Below the pieces are notes generated by a model. The model worked only from the letters and a program-made list of their open reading frames with translations. It was not told where the DNA came from and did no database searches. Both the position numbers and the translations under genes were made by a program. Shown piece after piece: positions 1 to 9,800 of a stretch of DNA of 42,419 nt (positions within the stretch are counted from its first letter, which is position 1; each line of letters starts with the position of its first letter). Source of the DNA: a bacterium (lineage in GTDB: Bacteria > KSB1 > UBA2214); contig JAKQKF010000010.1 of assembly GCA_029560815.1 (NCBI GenBank), positions 1 to 42,419 of the forward strand, read 5' to 3'.

Positions 1-114
1 TTGACACTTGAAAAGCGCGCCTTGATCTTCCATGGTGAGCAGATTCGAGGGTGATTTCTGTGAGCAGGCGAGCAGGATCAGGAATGCACAAAGCAAGGTC
101 TCGTAATGGGCCAT
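1..114 (-). CDS. N-terminal part of a lipoprotein (truncated by window edge)
   Basis: Only the first 38 codons are inside the window. They open with MAHYETLLCAFLILLAC, a short signal peptide ending in a lipobox (LLAC, Cys17), followed by Ser, which suggests sorting to the outer membrane. The ATG at 114 is preceded by a purine-rich site (GGGAGGGTAGAG), which supports the start. A promoter at 170-198 fits the leader. The gene is divergent from the DUF481 gene across about 200 bases. Nothing of the mature domain is visible, so no function can be given. Confidence 0.6.
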   Translation of the reverse strand, partial: MAHYETLLCAFLILLACSQKSPSNLLTMEDQGALFKCQ

Positions 115-169
115 CTCTACCCTCCCGGATTGATGCATCGATCTCCGGGGCGATGAAGCCCCTAAAAGT

Positions 170-198
170 AGTGTAGCACAATTTGAGAATAAATGCAA
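170..198 (-). promoter_or_regulatory. sigma70-type promoter for the partial lipoprotein gene
   Basis: On the minus strand the -35 box TTGCAT (198-193) and -10 box TACACT (175-170) are separated by exactly 17 nt. The start would fall near 163 and give a leader of about 50 nt to the ATG at 114. The leader holds a short GGGGC/GCCCC hairpin. No equally convincing promoter was found for the divergent DUF481 gene; the best is TTGATT (253-258) with GTAAAT (275-280), 16 nt apart. Confidence 0.45.
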
Positions 199-320
199 GT
201 GAAATTGCTGAAGAAAAAGCTGTCCTGGCGTAAAAGTGCGCCGGATCAAGGGTTGATTTTAAGCCGGCAATATGGTAAATTGGGGCCCTGTAAAGAAAAT
301 TTCCTCATCGAGAGAAAACC

Positions 321-1094
321 ATGAAATCCAGGATTCTGCTGATCGCACTCCTCCTCGCCTCCTCCCTCCTCACCGGCACTGCGCGGGCCCAGATCAACAT
401 GGAGCGCTTCCGGCGCGACGCCCGGGAAAAGGGGCTGGAGGGCAATGCCGACATCGATCTTTCGATCATGACCGGCAACACCGATTTCCGTCTCATCGGC
501 CTCAACAGCCGCCTCAACTACTCCTGGTCCCGCGCCTATACCTTTCTGGTCCTCAACGGCGGCATGGGCTGGAACTCGGGCGAACGCTTTATGGACCAGA
601 ACACGGCCCATCTTCGCCATGTCCTCACCCTGAACAGCCGGCTGCAAAATGAATGGTTTGTCCAGTTCGACAGCAACCGGAAGAGAAACCTGCAGGAACG
701 GGAACTCATCGGGGCAGGGCTGAGGGGCAGGCTGCTGACTACGCCCACGGTCAAGCTCCGCCTCGGGGCCGCCTATATGTACGAGCATGAACGGTACGAC
801 CTGGCAGCGGAGAACAGCCACCCACGCTCACTGGCCACCCACCGCCTGAGCAGTTACCTCACCTGCGAGGTTGGCCGGGGCGGCGGCGTCTCCCTGCTCG
901 CCGTCACCTATTTCCAGCCCGCCCTGACAGACTGGCGCGACACCCGCCTTCTCTCCGAAAACGCGGTGGCGGTCGACCTCGCCGCCAATCTGGCGCTTAA
1001 AATAAGCATCACCCTCCGTTTCGACAGCCGGCCGCCCGACGGCGTGAAAAAACTGGATACTGTCAGCAAGAGCAGCCTCTCCGTCAGGTTCTAA
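321..1094 (+). CDS. DUF481 family outer-membrane protein (YdiY-like)
   Basis: The 257-residue protein begins with a cleavable signal peptide (residues 1-23, cleavage after ARA). It carries the DUF481 hallmarks: a TGNTD motif at residues 51-55, alternating hydrophobic beta-strands, a late segment with RFDSRPPDGVKKLDT, and a C-terminal Phe typical of outer-membrane barrels. Family members such as E. coli YdiY are described as salt-induced outer-membrane proteins of unknown role. This is the only plus-strand gene in the window. Its stop codon sits inside the A-tract that forms the T-tail of the convergent glgC terminator, so the two 3' ends overlap. It is transcribed divergently from a lipoprotein gene. 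The family call is firm; the cellular function is not known. Confidence 0.85.
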   Translation: MKSRILLIALLLASSLLTGTARAQINMERFRRDAREKGLEGNADIDLSIMTGNTDFRLIGLNSRLNYSWSRAYTFLVLNGGMGWNSGERFMDQNTAHLRHVLTLNSRLQNEWFVQFDSNRKRNLQERELIGAGLRGRLLTTPTVKLRLGAAYMYEHERYDLAAENSHPRSLATHRLSSYLTCEVGRGGGVSLLAVTYFQPALTDWRDTRLLSENAVAVDLAANLALKISITLRFDSRPPDGVKKLDTVSKSSLSVRF

Positions 1095-1120
1095 AAAAAA
1101 GCGCCCCTCTTCAGGGGCGC
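1093..1120 (-). terminator. intrinsic terminator of the glgC pair
   Basis: A perfect 7-bp stem GCGCCCC/GGGGCGC (1101-1107 with 1114-1120, six-base loop) is followed on the minus strand by eight T residues (1100-1093). It lies 25 bases past the glgC stop codon. The T-tract overlaps the stop codon of the convergent DUF481 gene. Confidence 0.85.
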
Positions 1121-1144
1121 CTGCACACAGGCATAAGGAGCGGA

Positions 1145-2401
1145 TCACCGTTTCACATAGGAACCCACCCCGAGGGTGATGCTCGCAAAACTGCTCGCAT
1201 CCGCATGGGGCTCGACGATGGTGTTGGCGGCGATTTTGATCCCCTCCGGAATGGCTGCTCTCTTGCCGATCACCGTCAGGCCGCTGTAGAGATGCTCGGG
1301 ATATTTTTCGTTCGGATCGTCGGCCTCTTCGCCGCCGACGACTGCGCCCGCCCCGAAACAGGCGTTTTTATCGGCGATGACCCGGAAGAGACGCGCGCCG
1401 GCCCCGATGCAGCTGTCCTGCATGATGACCGAATCGATCACCTCCGCCCCCTTTTCGACTCTGACCCCGGGCGAGAGGATGCTGTTCTGCACGTAGCCAT
1501 CGATGTGGCATCCGGCCGCAACGAGCGAATTGACCACGCGCGCCTGGCTGCCGATCCGGGAGGGCGGCCGGTCCCCTTTGAGCCCCTCCTCGTCAAAATT
1601 GGTGCGCACCCCCCACTCCTGCAGCCGCAGACCCGCCTCAGGCTGGAGGATCTCCATGCTCGCCTGCCAGTAGGCCTTGATCGTCCCCACATCCGCCCAG
1701 TAGCCTTCGAAGGGATAGGCATAGACATCTCTGGCCTTGATCGCATCGCGGATGATATTCTTGCCGAAATCGTGCCCGGTGCGGTTGGCCAGGGCCTCTT
1801 CCAGATAGGCGACATCAAAGACGTAAACCCCCATCGAGGCGAGATTACTCTTGGCCTTTTCCGGCTTTTCCTCCCATTCGATGATGCGCTGTTCCTTGTT
1901 GGTGATACCGATGCCGAAATGGCGGGTCTCTTCCAAGGGCACGCGCATCATGGCGATGGTGATATGGGCTTTTTTCTCCTTGTGAAACTCGACCATGGGG
2001 GCGTAATTCATACGATAGATATGATCGCCGGAGAGCACTAAAAGGCGCTCCGCATTGTAGTGGTGCACAAACTGCATATTCTGCGCCACGGCATCGGCGG
2101 TGCCGCGATACCAGTCATAGTCGTCGATGCCGGTGGAGGGGGGGAGTATTTTTGCGCAGCGGCTGCGCCCGACCAGGTCCCATGATTCCCCCGAACCGAT
2201 GTGGCCCATCAGGGAGTAGGGACGGTACTGGGTGAGGATGCCGATCTGCCGGATCCCCGAGTACATGGCATTGCTGAGGGTAAAGTCGATGAGCCGGTAA
2301 CAACCGCCGAACGGAACAGCCGGTTTGGCGCGCATCCAGCCGAGAATATTGAGGCGGCTGCCCATGCCGCCCGCGAGCAAGAACGCGACGGTATTTCTCA
2401 T
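1145..2401 (-). CDS. glgC: Glucose-1-phosphate adenylyltransferase, catalytic subunit
   Basis: The 418-residue protein would make ADP-glucose from ATP and glucose-1-phosphate, the committed step of glycogen synthesis, in the cytoplasm. The nucleotide loop is intact: GGMGSRL at residues 11-17 with Arg16, and RAKPAVPFGG with Lys26, matching Arg32 and Lys42 of E. coli GlgC. The metal-binding aspartates are present in SGDHIY (Asp126) and YWADVGT (Asp237), as are the WEEKP and SMGVYVF sugar-site motifs. A left-handed beta-helix C-terminal domain follows (about residues 285-418). The start ATG overlaps the stop of the upstream paralogue by 4 bases (ATGA), so the two are translationally coupled. A strong terminator follows. 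The sequence supports this as the working catalytic subunit of a pair. Confidence 0.92.
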   Translation of the reverse strand: MRNTVAFLLAGGMGSRLNILGWMRAKPAVPFGGCYRLIDFTLSNAMYSGIRQIGILTQYRPYSLMGHIGSGESWDLVGRSRCAKILPPSTGIDDYDWYRGTADAVAQNMQFVHHYNAERLLVLSGDHIYRMNYAPMVEFHKEKKAHITIAMMRVPLEETRHFGIGITNKEQRIIEWEEKPEKAKSNLASMGVYVFDVAYLEEALANRTGHDFGKNIIRDAIKARDVYAYPFEGYWADVGTIKAYWQASMEILQPEAGLRLQEWGVRTNFDEEGLKGDRPPSRIGSQARVVNSLVAAGCHIDGYVQNSILSPGVRVEKGAEVIDSVIMQDSCIGAGARLFRVIADKNACFGAGAVVGGEEADDPNEKYPEHLYSGLTVIGKRAAIPEGIKIAANTIVEPHADASSFASITLGVGSYVKR

Positions 2402-3672
2402 TTGATCGTCCTTCCATTGGCAATAGTCAGGCTCGTGAATTCGGCTTCCTTCTTGTTGGGATAGATGATGCAGTTCCTTCCCACGCGCATCCCGCCGGGA
2501 AGCCGCGTATTGCGGCCGACGAGGGTGATCCCTGATTTGAGCAGATTGGGGTACTCCTTGTTGACGCCCGTCTCCTCGCCGGTGCCCACGACAGCGTTGG
2601 CGCCGATGGTGACCTCCACGTCGGTGATGACGCGGTTCAAAGAGGCCCCCTGCTCGACCAGCGTATCGAACATCAGGATTGAATTTTTCACCGTCGCCCC
2701 GGCCTTGACGCGAACCCCCGGGAAGAGAATCGAGTTTTGCACCGTGCCCTGGATTTCACAGCCGTGATGGAGGAGGGTCTGGCTGCATTTTGCGCCGGGT
2801 CCGATCAGCGCCGGCGCGCGGTCGCGGATGCGCTCATTGTCGAGGTTGGTGCGAACCGGCCATTCGTCGAGGCCTAAAACCGGCTCATCGGTAAGCAGAT
2901 CCATGCTCGCCGAATAGTATTCATCGATGGTGCGGGTATAAGCCCAGGGACCGCGAAACTTGTAGCCGCAGACCTTTTTCTTGTCGATCAGCACCGGCAG
3001 AATATCGCGGCCGAAATGCTCGGTTGAAGGGGGACGCATCATCTCGTCCATGATATAGCGCAGGGCGTCGCGGTTGAAAAGGTAGATCGTCATCGAGGCC
3101 CAGGCGCTGATCGATTCGCTCGGCTTTTCCACGTAGCGTGTCAGCCGCCCGCCCTCGGGATCGTCGCCGGAGATCAGTCCCTGCCCGTATCGCTCCTTCC
3201 CGTCCTCCGGCACCTCGACAAAAGCGCAGGTCACGTCCGCCTCCATCCGTTCATGAAAGGCGATCATCTTCTGGTAATCCATGCTGTAGACATGGTCACC
3301 GGAAAGAATGAGGACATAGTCGGGATCATAACGCATGACGTAATCGCGGTTTTGAAAGACCGCATCGGCCGTGCCCTTGTACCAGTCCGAGCTCTGCGTC
3401 CCCTTCATCGGCGGCAGCATGGTGATGCCGCGCTGGCTGCCGATCATATCCCAGCCCGCGCCCGAGCCGATATGGTTGATGATAGAGTCCGAGCGGTATT
3501 GCGAGAGGATCCCGATGCGCTCGATGCCGGAATGAAGAAGATTACTGAGGGGAAAATCGATGACGCGAAAGAGCCCGCCGAAAGGCAGGGCTGATTTGGG
3601 TCGGTAGAGCGTAAGCACAGAAAGTTCGTCAACCCGGCCGCCGGCCAGGATCAAAGCGAGGGTTGTTTTCAT
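2398..3672 (-). CDS. GlgC paralogue with degenerate active site, probable regulatory subunit
   Basis: The 424-residue protein aligns end to end with the adjacent GlgC. The catalytic loop reads GGRVDEL, putting Glu16 where the active paralogue has Arg16, with Val and Asp in place of Gly and Ser/Thr. The conserved YWxDVGT reads PWAYTRT, putting Tyr245 in place of the metal-binding Asp. Lys26, Asp126 (SGDHVY) and the EKP motif remain. Loss of both an Arg and an Asp that are essential in characterised ADP-glucose pyrophosphorylases suggests a non-catalytic or regulatory subunit, analogous to GlgD or plant large subunits. I chose the ATG at 3672 because longer readings run into the promoter at 3764-3792 and a GGAGG lies just upstream. 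It is the first gene of the pair. Confidence 0.8.
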   Translation of the reverse strand: MKTTLALILAGGRVDELSVLTLYRPKSALPFGGLFRVIDFPLSNLLHSGIERIGILSQYRSDSIINHIGSGAGWDMIGSQRGITMLPPMKGTQSSDWYKGTADAVFQNRDYVMRYDPDYVLILSGDHVYSMDYQKMIAFHERMEADVTCAFVEVPEDGKERYGQGLISGDDPEGGRLTRYVEKPSESISAWASMTIYLFNRDALRYIMDEMMRPPSTEHFGRDILPVLIDKKKVCGYKFRGPWAYTRTIDEYYSASMDLLTDEPVLGLDEWPVRTNLDNERIRDRAPALIGPGAKCSQTLLHHGCEIQGTVQNSILFPGVRVKAGATVKNSILMFDTLVEQGASLNRVITDVEVTIGANAVVGTGEETGVNKEYPNLLKSGITLVGRNTRLPGGMRVGRNCIIYPNKKEAEFTSLTIANGRTIK

Positions 3673-3763
3673 GGGCCTCCACCGGTAAAGGTTTTGTGTC
3701 TGTAGTGAAATTTTATCACCCGCCGGGAGAGGGGCACATCCGCCGCCCATCCGGCTTCGCGAC

Positions 3764-3792
3764 AAGATATCAAGTTTTTAAGTACTAGTCAA
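3764..3792 (-). promoter_or_regulatory. sigma70-type promoter of the glgC pair
   Basis: The -35 box TTGACT (3792-3787) and -10 box TATCTT (3769-3764) have a 17-nt spacer. Transcription would start near 3757, leaving about 85 nt of leader before the ATG at 3672. The promoter lies in the 174-base gap after the giant CHAT gene, so the glycogen pair has its own transcription unit. Confidence 0.6.
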
Positions 3793-3846
3793 CAAGATTT
3801 TGCCCGCTGGCAAAGGGAAGCGCCCCCGAACCGCCGCAGCAGGGGG

Positions 3847-6800
3847 TCAGCGATAATCCCCGCTGATCTGAAAGGCCGCCCAGAAGGCGGGATAGGGGTT
3901 GATCTCCGCCAGGACCAGCTTCTGCGCCTTGCGCAGGGCCTCCGGGCGCGAATCGCCCTCGGCCAGGTAGCGGAAAAACCGTTTGATCAGCACAGCGGTA
4001 GCCAGATCGTCCACCTTCCACAGACTCGACAGCTGTGCTGCCGCGCCCGCGAAGGTGAAAGCCCGGGTGAGTCCGATCACCTCGTCGCCGCTGCGGAGCG
4101 CCCCCACGCCGGTCTCGCAGGCGCTCATCGCCACCAGAAAGGCCTCCATCCTGAGGCCAAAAATCTCATGGGTCTCGAGCCGCCCGTCCGACTTGCCGTC
4201 CGGCGCCAGCAGCAGAGCAGAGAGCAGCGGGTTGCTTTCGTCGAATTCCCCGTGACAGCTGAAAAGAAGCAGCGGCGGCGAGGGCGTCTCAGCCCGCAGC
4301 CGGCTTTCGCTGGCGCCCGCGCCTGTAAAAACGGTCACTGAAGGATAGTAACGCTTCAGGCTCTTCACCTCCCGCTCGCTAAAGGCCAGATCGTACCGGC
4401 TGTCGCCCAGGTCGGGATTGCCGAAGGCCAGCACCCCCATCTGACGCCTCTCCCGCCCGGCATACTGTTCCCCCTTAACCAGACAATGACCGAGCACGGA
4501 GGCGCTCGCCGCGACCGAGAGGGTGTGCTCCAGGCCGAGATAGCGCTTCTCTTCATCCTGCAGTACAGCGAAGGGCAGGTAATGGAGCGCGCCATGCGGA
4601 AGGATGATCAGGTGCCCGCTGCGCCCGATCTCCTCCGCGAAGGGCTTGATCAGAAGGTCGTAGAGATGACGCGCGTTTTCGGTAATGGTGAGCTGCCGTG
4701 AGAGACTGCGGCGAAGCAGACTGATCTCCTCTCCGAGCGCGGCCTCGCCGACTTGTACCCGCTGCAGCCGGACCGACTCCCGGGTGGCCAGCCAGATCGT
4801 GAGGCGGTCGCGGTGAAGATGATAGACCAGCATCGCCCCCTTTTCCGGGATGAGGCGGCGGATCTCCTCCTCGCCGAGAGGTTCAACCTGATAAAGCGCC
4901 GAAAGCTCCGGATCGGCTGCGCGCACCTTGACGAGATGCTCGGCATACCGGCTGCGCAGCTCCTGGATCCTCTCCCCGAGCCGGCGAATCTGCTGTGCCT
5001 GCAGGGCATCGCTGCCGGCCTGGAGATAAAGTATCTCGCTCTGGGCCCGGCCGAGTTCCCTCTGCAGACTGTCCCCGGCGGCCGCGAACCGGTTCGCTTC
5101 CGGAGACCCGAAGGCAAGCGGACGCTGCCCGAGCAGGTCAAGAAAACTGCGGGCCCGCGCGCGTTCAGCCACCTCCAGAGCCTCGCCGGCCTGCCCCGCC
5201 TCGGCGAGCACATCGATCAGGGCGCTGTAGACCTCAAGCTTGTCATCGATGAAACCCGACGCGTATTCTTCGACGCGGATGCGGGCGCGCATGCTCTCAA
5301 TGGTCGCCAGAGCGGCGTAGAGCGCACGGATCTGACCAGGCTGGTTTTTGGTGGCAGCGTGGAGATCGGCGAGCTGGCGCTGCGCCCGCCAGGCGATGTC
5401 GGGCATGTAGAGAGCCTCGGCCATCGTAGCGGCCGCTTCCAGGCTTGCCCGCGCCGAGTCCGGCGTACCGAACCGGCGCTGCAGGGTGCCGAGCACAAGC
5501 AGACTCTGCGCCTCATTGCGGCTGTCGTGGATGGTGCGGCTCAGCTCAAGGCCGCGGCGGGCCAGGAGCATCCCTTCGCTGCCCCGTCCGATCAGGCCAT
5601 AGATCGCTCCGAGATTGCGATAGTCGTAGGCCAGTCCGCTCCGGGCCGCCATCAACGAATCCAGAACCAGGGCCTGTTCAAAGCTGGCGCGCGCGAGTTC
5701 AAAACGGCCGTCGGAACGATAGATCATCCCCAGGTTCTTGTGGATGGTCGCCAGATCAAGACGGTCGTCATTCCGGGCGGCGATCTCCAGCGCTTTCTGT
5801 TCAAATTCGAGGGCCTGCTGCGGCTGTCCCAGACTCAGGGCGATCAATCCCCGCGTGGAGTAGGCCGTTTGCAGAAGCTGGTCGTCGCCCAGGCCGGCAA
5901 AAGTCTCCAGGGCGGCGTTCTGATGCTGCAGGGCTTTCTGATAGTCCCCCATCTTCCAGAGCACGTTGGCCAGATACTGCCGGGAGAGGGCGATCAGCCT
6001 GCTCTGCCCCTCCTGCCCGGCGAGCTCGAGCGCCTCCTGCTGACAGCGCAGGGCCGGCTGGTAGTTCCCCATCTTTTCGTGGGTGATGCCCAGATTGTGG
6101 AGCGCGTCAATGATCTCCACACGCGCCGCGAGCGGACGGAAGAAAGCCAGCGCGCGCTCCTGCAGCTCGATGGCCGCCGTGTAGTGGTCCCGGTAGAGAA
6201 ATTCGATACGTCCCATATCGCGCAGGGAGCGCCCCATGCCCATGGAATCGTCGATGGCCTGATACCGTTCATAGGCCTGGTTGAAAAAGCCCATGGCCTT
6301 GTCATATTGACCGCCGCGCTCAAAGATCAGGCCGGTCTCACGCAGTGATTCCGCCTCCTGCTCATCCATCCCGTACTGCTGGGCCATTCCGGCATATCTC
6401 TTCTTCGCGGCCACCCCCTCCTCGTACTGGCCGTTCTGGGTATAGAAATAGGCCAGATTATTAAGACCGGTGACGATGCCGTCAACATCGCCTGACCGTT
6501 CAGCCGCATCCAGGCGGCGCTGCTCGAGTTCAATGGCCTTGCTCCAGAGCGCGCCATTGATGGCCGCTTCGAGCACCCGCTCCTCCAGGCGGACGACGCT
6601 CTCCTCATCCCCCTGCCGCGCAGCCATCTGCAGCGCCTCTTCATAAAAGACGATGGCATCGCTCCACTCCTGCAGCTTGAAAGCGGCGTGACCCCGGCGG
6701 ACCTTGCCGGCGTAGCCCTCGACCGCAAACTGCTCTTCCTCGGCCTCCGTCATCCCGCCATAACCGTAAAGCTGAAAGCGCGCCCACTCCCTGAAGGGGA

Positions 6801-9800
6801 GTTCCCGTTCGAAAAATCCCCGCTGCGTGCGCGCGAGCGCGACCGCCGGCGGCATGCTCCTGAGATTGGCGTAAAAAAGGCCGTAGAATTCCAGTTCACG
6901 GCTCCTCTCCCCTGGCCACAGAGTGAGTAAAAAGGAGGGCAGACCGGCATAATGCAGGCCGCGTTCCCACGCCAGATAGGGCTCGATGCTGGTGAGCCCC
7001 AGCAGAGGCTGCGTTCCGTTCATGGTCAGCAGGCCGGCCGAGAGCGAATTGGCATAGATCTCCTTGACCGGGAAGCGGGCCGCAGCGGAACCGGGCACCC
7101 TGAAGCCGATGCGGGATTCGAGAGGATCGATTCCATTCCAGGCGGTCTCAGCCGTGAGGTGGACCAGTTCCGCCAGCCCCAGGCTGTTGACCTGGGCCGG
7201 GAAGCTGTTCTGCTGCTCCCCCGGCTGGGGTCCGGTGACCTGGAAGCCCTGCCCCGCCAAAGCGCCGGCGAGCACCGGGTCATCCGCGACAAAGATTCTG
7301 CTTCCCTGCAGCTTGCGCTTCTGCCCGGCATAATAGTAGGCGGTCAGGCTCGAACTTACGCTGACCGCCAGCTCCCTGCTCTGCAGGGAGTGGACCGCCG
7401 CGCTCCAGGGGAGGTAGAAGAGCTCTTCATCCGGGATGATGACGAGCCGTTGTATCTCTTCCGGCAGGCGCAGGACCGGCTCCAGCAGCGAACTCCAGAG
7501 CGTATCCCCGGCGGCCGATTCCAGCCCCCCCGCGCGGCGCCAGGAGTCGAGGGCTTGGCTCACAGCTTCCCCGGAGAGAGGGATTTCCGCAAGCGTAACC
7601 TTTTGCGCACCGATGGTCCAGGCCAGCAGCCGGTCCGGCACGCGCTGATAGAGCACCAGGGCTTCACGGTTGTGCAGGTTCTTCTGCACCCGCAGTAGAT
7701 CGACTGGCTGGACACGAACCAGCCCCTCCAGTTCGGGTACCTCGGCGCGGAGTTGTTTGAAGATCTCCTCATATTCATGCTGGTACCCTTCGAGCTGCTT
7801 CTTCCGCTCCCGGGTCCCCCTTGAGGAGAGCTTGCCCTGGGTGCGGGCGCGCAGGATGTCGCTGTTCGCCTTGTCGATCTTTTCCTGCACAAAACGGGCA
7901 TTGCCGAGAAAGATCTTGTGACGCTCCTTGCGGAAAGTGATCTCCTCCCCGCCGATCAGGTCCAGATAGGTCTTGGCCCGCAGCCGTTCGGCGAAAGTCA
8001 GGGCGCCCTTGATATCGCCCATCCGGGCCAGCGCAGCGATCACCCGCAGATAGGGCTGATGGTGGATGCGGCGCATCTCAGGGGCCATCGCCCCCAGGGT
8101 GACTGATGGATGAGCCTCCAGCAGCTCCACGGCTTCGAGATAGAATTCGAGCGGGACGCTCTGGATCGCATAGCGGCGCCGGCTCTCGAGGCTCATCCGC
8201 TCGAGCACCTCACCGAGAGCCACGTCGATCCGCCAGGCCAGCGCGTACTCGCCCCGGCGCAGAGCGGTCTTGCGGCAGCGATTGAACTCCTCCCAGGCCT
8301 CCTCATAATCCCCGCCGGCGCGGTAGAGTTCGGCGAGGGCGAACATGGCGGCCAGTTCGTCGCGCTCGAGACCGTAGCGGCGGCTGAGCTCGAGCGCTTC
8401 ATCGAGATATCCCTTCACCCGGGCCATCCGCTCCAGACGGGCCATGGTGCCGGCCAGGGCACCCGTGCCGGATTGGCCGCCCTCAGGACGGGCCTCGATG
8501 AGCATCACCTCGGCCAGATGGAGGAGAAGCTGCGCCCGCTCACGATTATAAAAAAGCTGGGTCGTCTCGAGAAAGTCGAGTGCGTTCTTCAGGGCAACGG
8601 CGGCGGAATCGGCATAGAGCGCCGGCACCGCGGCCGGGCTGCGGCCGAGCTGCTGCTGCAGATTCAGACCGCTGGCTATGCGCCCAAGGTTCAGAGTATT
8701 GCGGATCACACCGTCGGTGAGAGCGTATTTTTCGCAGAGACGCAGCGAGCTCTGGTAGCAGCGCCAGGCGCGAAGATAATCGCCCTTGAGGAAATGGATG
8801 TACCCCAGATTGTTGTAAAAGGTCGCCACAGCGCGGTGATCTTTACGGCTTTGAAAGAGAGCGATCTTTTTCTCGACGAAGGCGATGGCGGTGGAGTACT
8901 CCTTGCTCTGCTGATAGCTGTCGGCGAAGATGGAAAAGATCAGAGCGCGCTCATCCTCGGTTGTGAAGCTCCTGAGCGAATTCACGCCCATGGTGCTGAA
9001 ATCGATAAAGGGAACCGGAATATACCAGCCGAGAAAGCCAATCTCCATCCGGCTCGACTCCCCTTTGATTTTTTTGATCTTGCCACTATCGAGCAGCTCC
9101 ATCGCACGGCGGGCGTAGGCGATCGCATCAGCGGGCTCATCGAGGCGGAGATAGTTGTAAGCGATGCTGCGGTAGCTGCGCATGAGGTCGAGAAGGGCGT
9201 TGTTTTTCTTCTCGATCTCGACCGCCTGCTGATAACAGTCGATCGCCGCCTCATACTGCTCCCCGATCTCGTAGAGCAGCGCCAGCCTCTTGGTGTTGAG
9301 CAGAACCCGGGGCTCCTTGTCCATGGCCGCATAGAGATCGATGGCGTGGCGGAGGAAGCGGGGTCCCTTCTCCAGATCCTCGGTCACCAGGGCGCAGTGG
9401 CCCATCCGCTCATAGATGAGCGCCTCGCGCTGCTTGTCGGTGAAGGAAGAGTCGTAGATCAGTTTCACCTGATAAAATTCGTACGCCTTGCCAAAGCCAA
9501 ATTCGCCCAGGTTGTAATAGTTGTTGGCCAGATTGAGGGCGAGGTTGGCCTCCAGCTGCGGCTCCTGGATTTCATCATTGAGGACGATCGCCTTGTTCAG
9601 CTCGTGGATAGCGCGCTCGTAATAGCGCGCGGGCTTGCGCTCCTGATAAAAGGTGAGCCGGTGATAGAGATCGACAAAGGGGGCCTTGACCGCATTCCAC
9701 GCCCTGGCCAGGAAGGGAGTCGGTTTCGCGCGCTGCCTGGCCTCATAGTTTTCCATCATTTCAAAATTAAAGGCGATGGTCAGATAGCCCGGAACCATGG

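Noticed and set aside
3799..3814. TTTGCC/GGCAAA hairpin after the CHAT gene stop
   Set aside because: The stem is only 6 bp and the following bases (ATCTTGTT) are a poor T-tract; too weak to call a terminator, although one is expected here.
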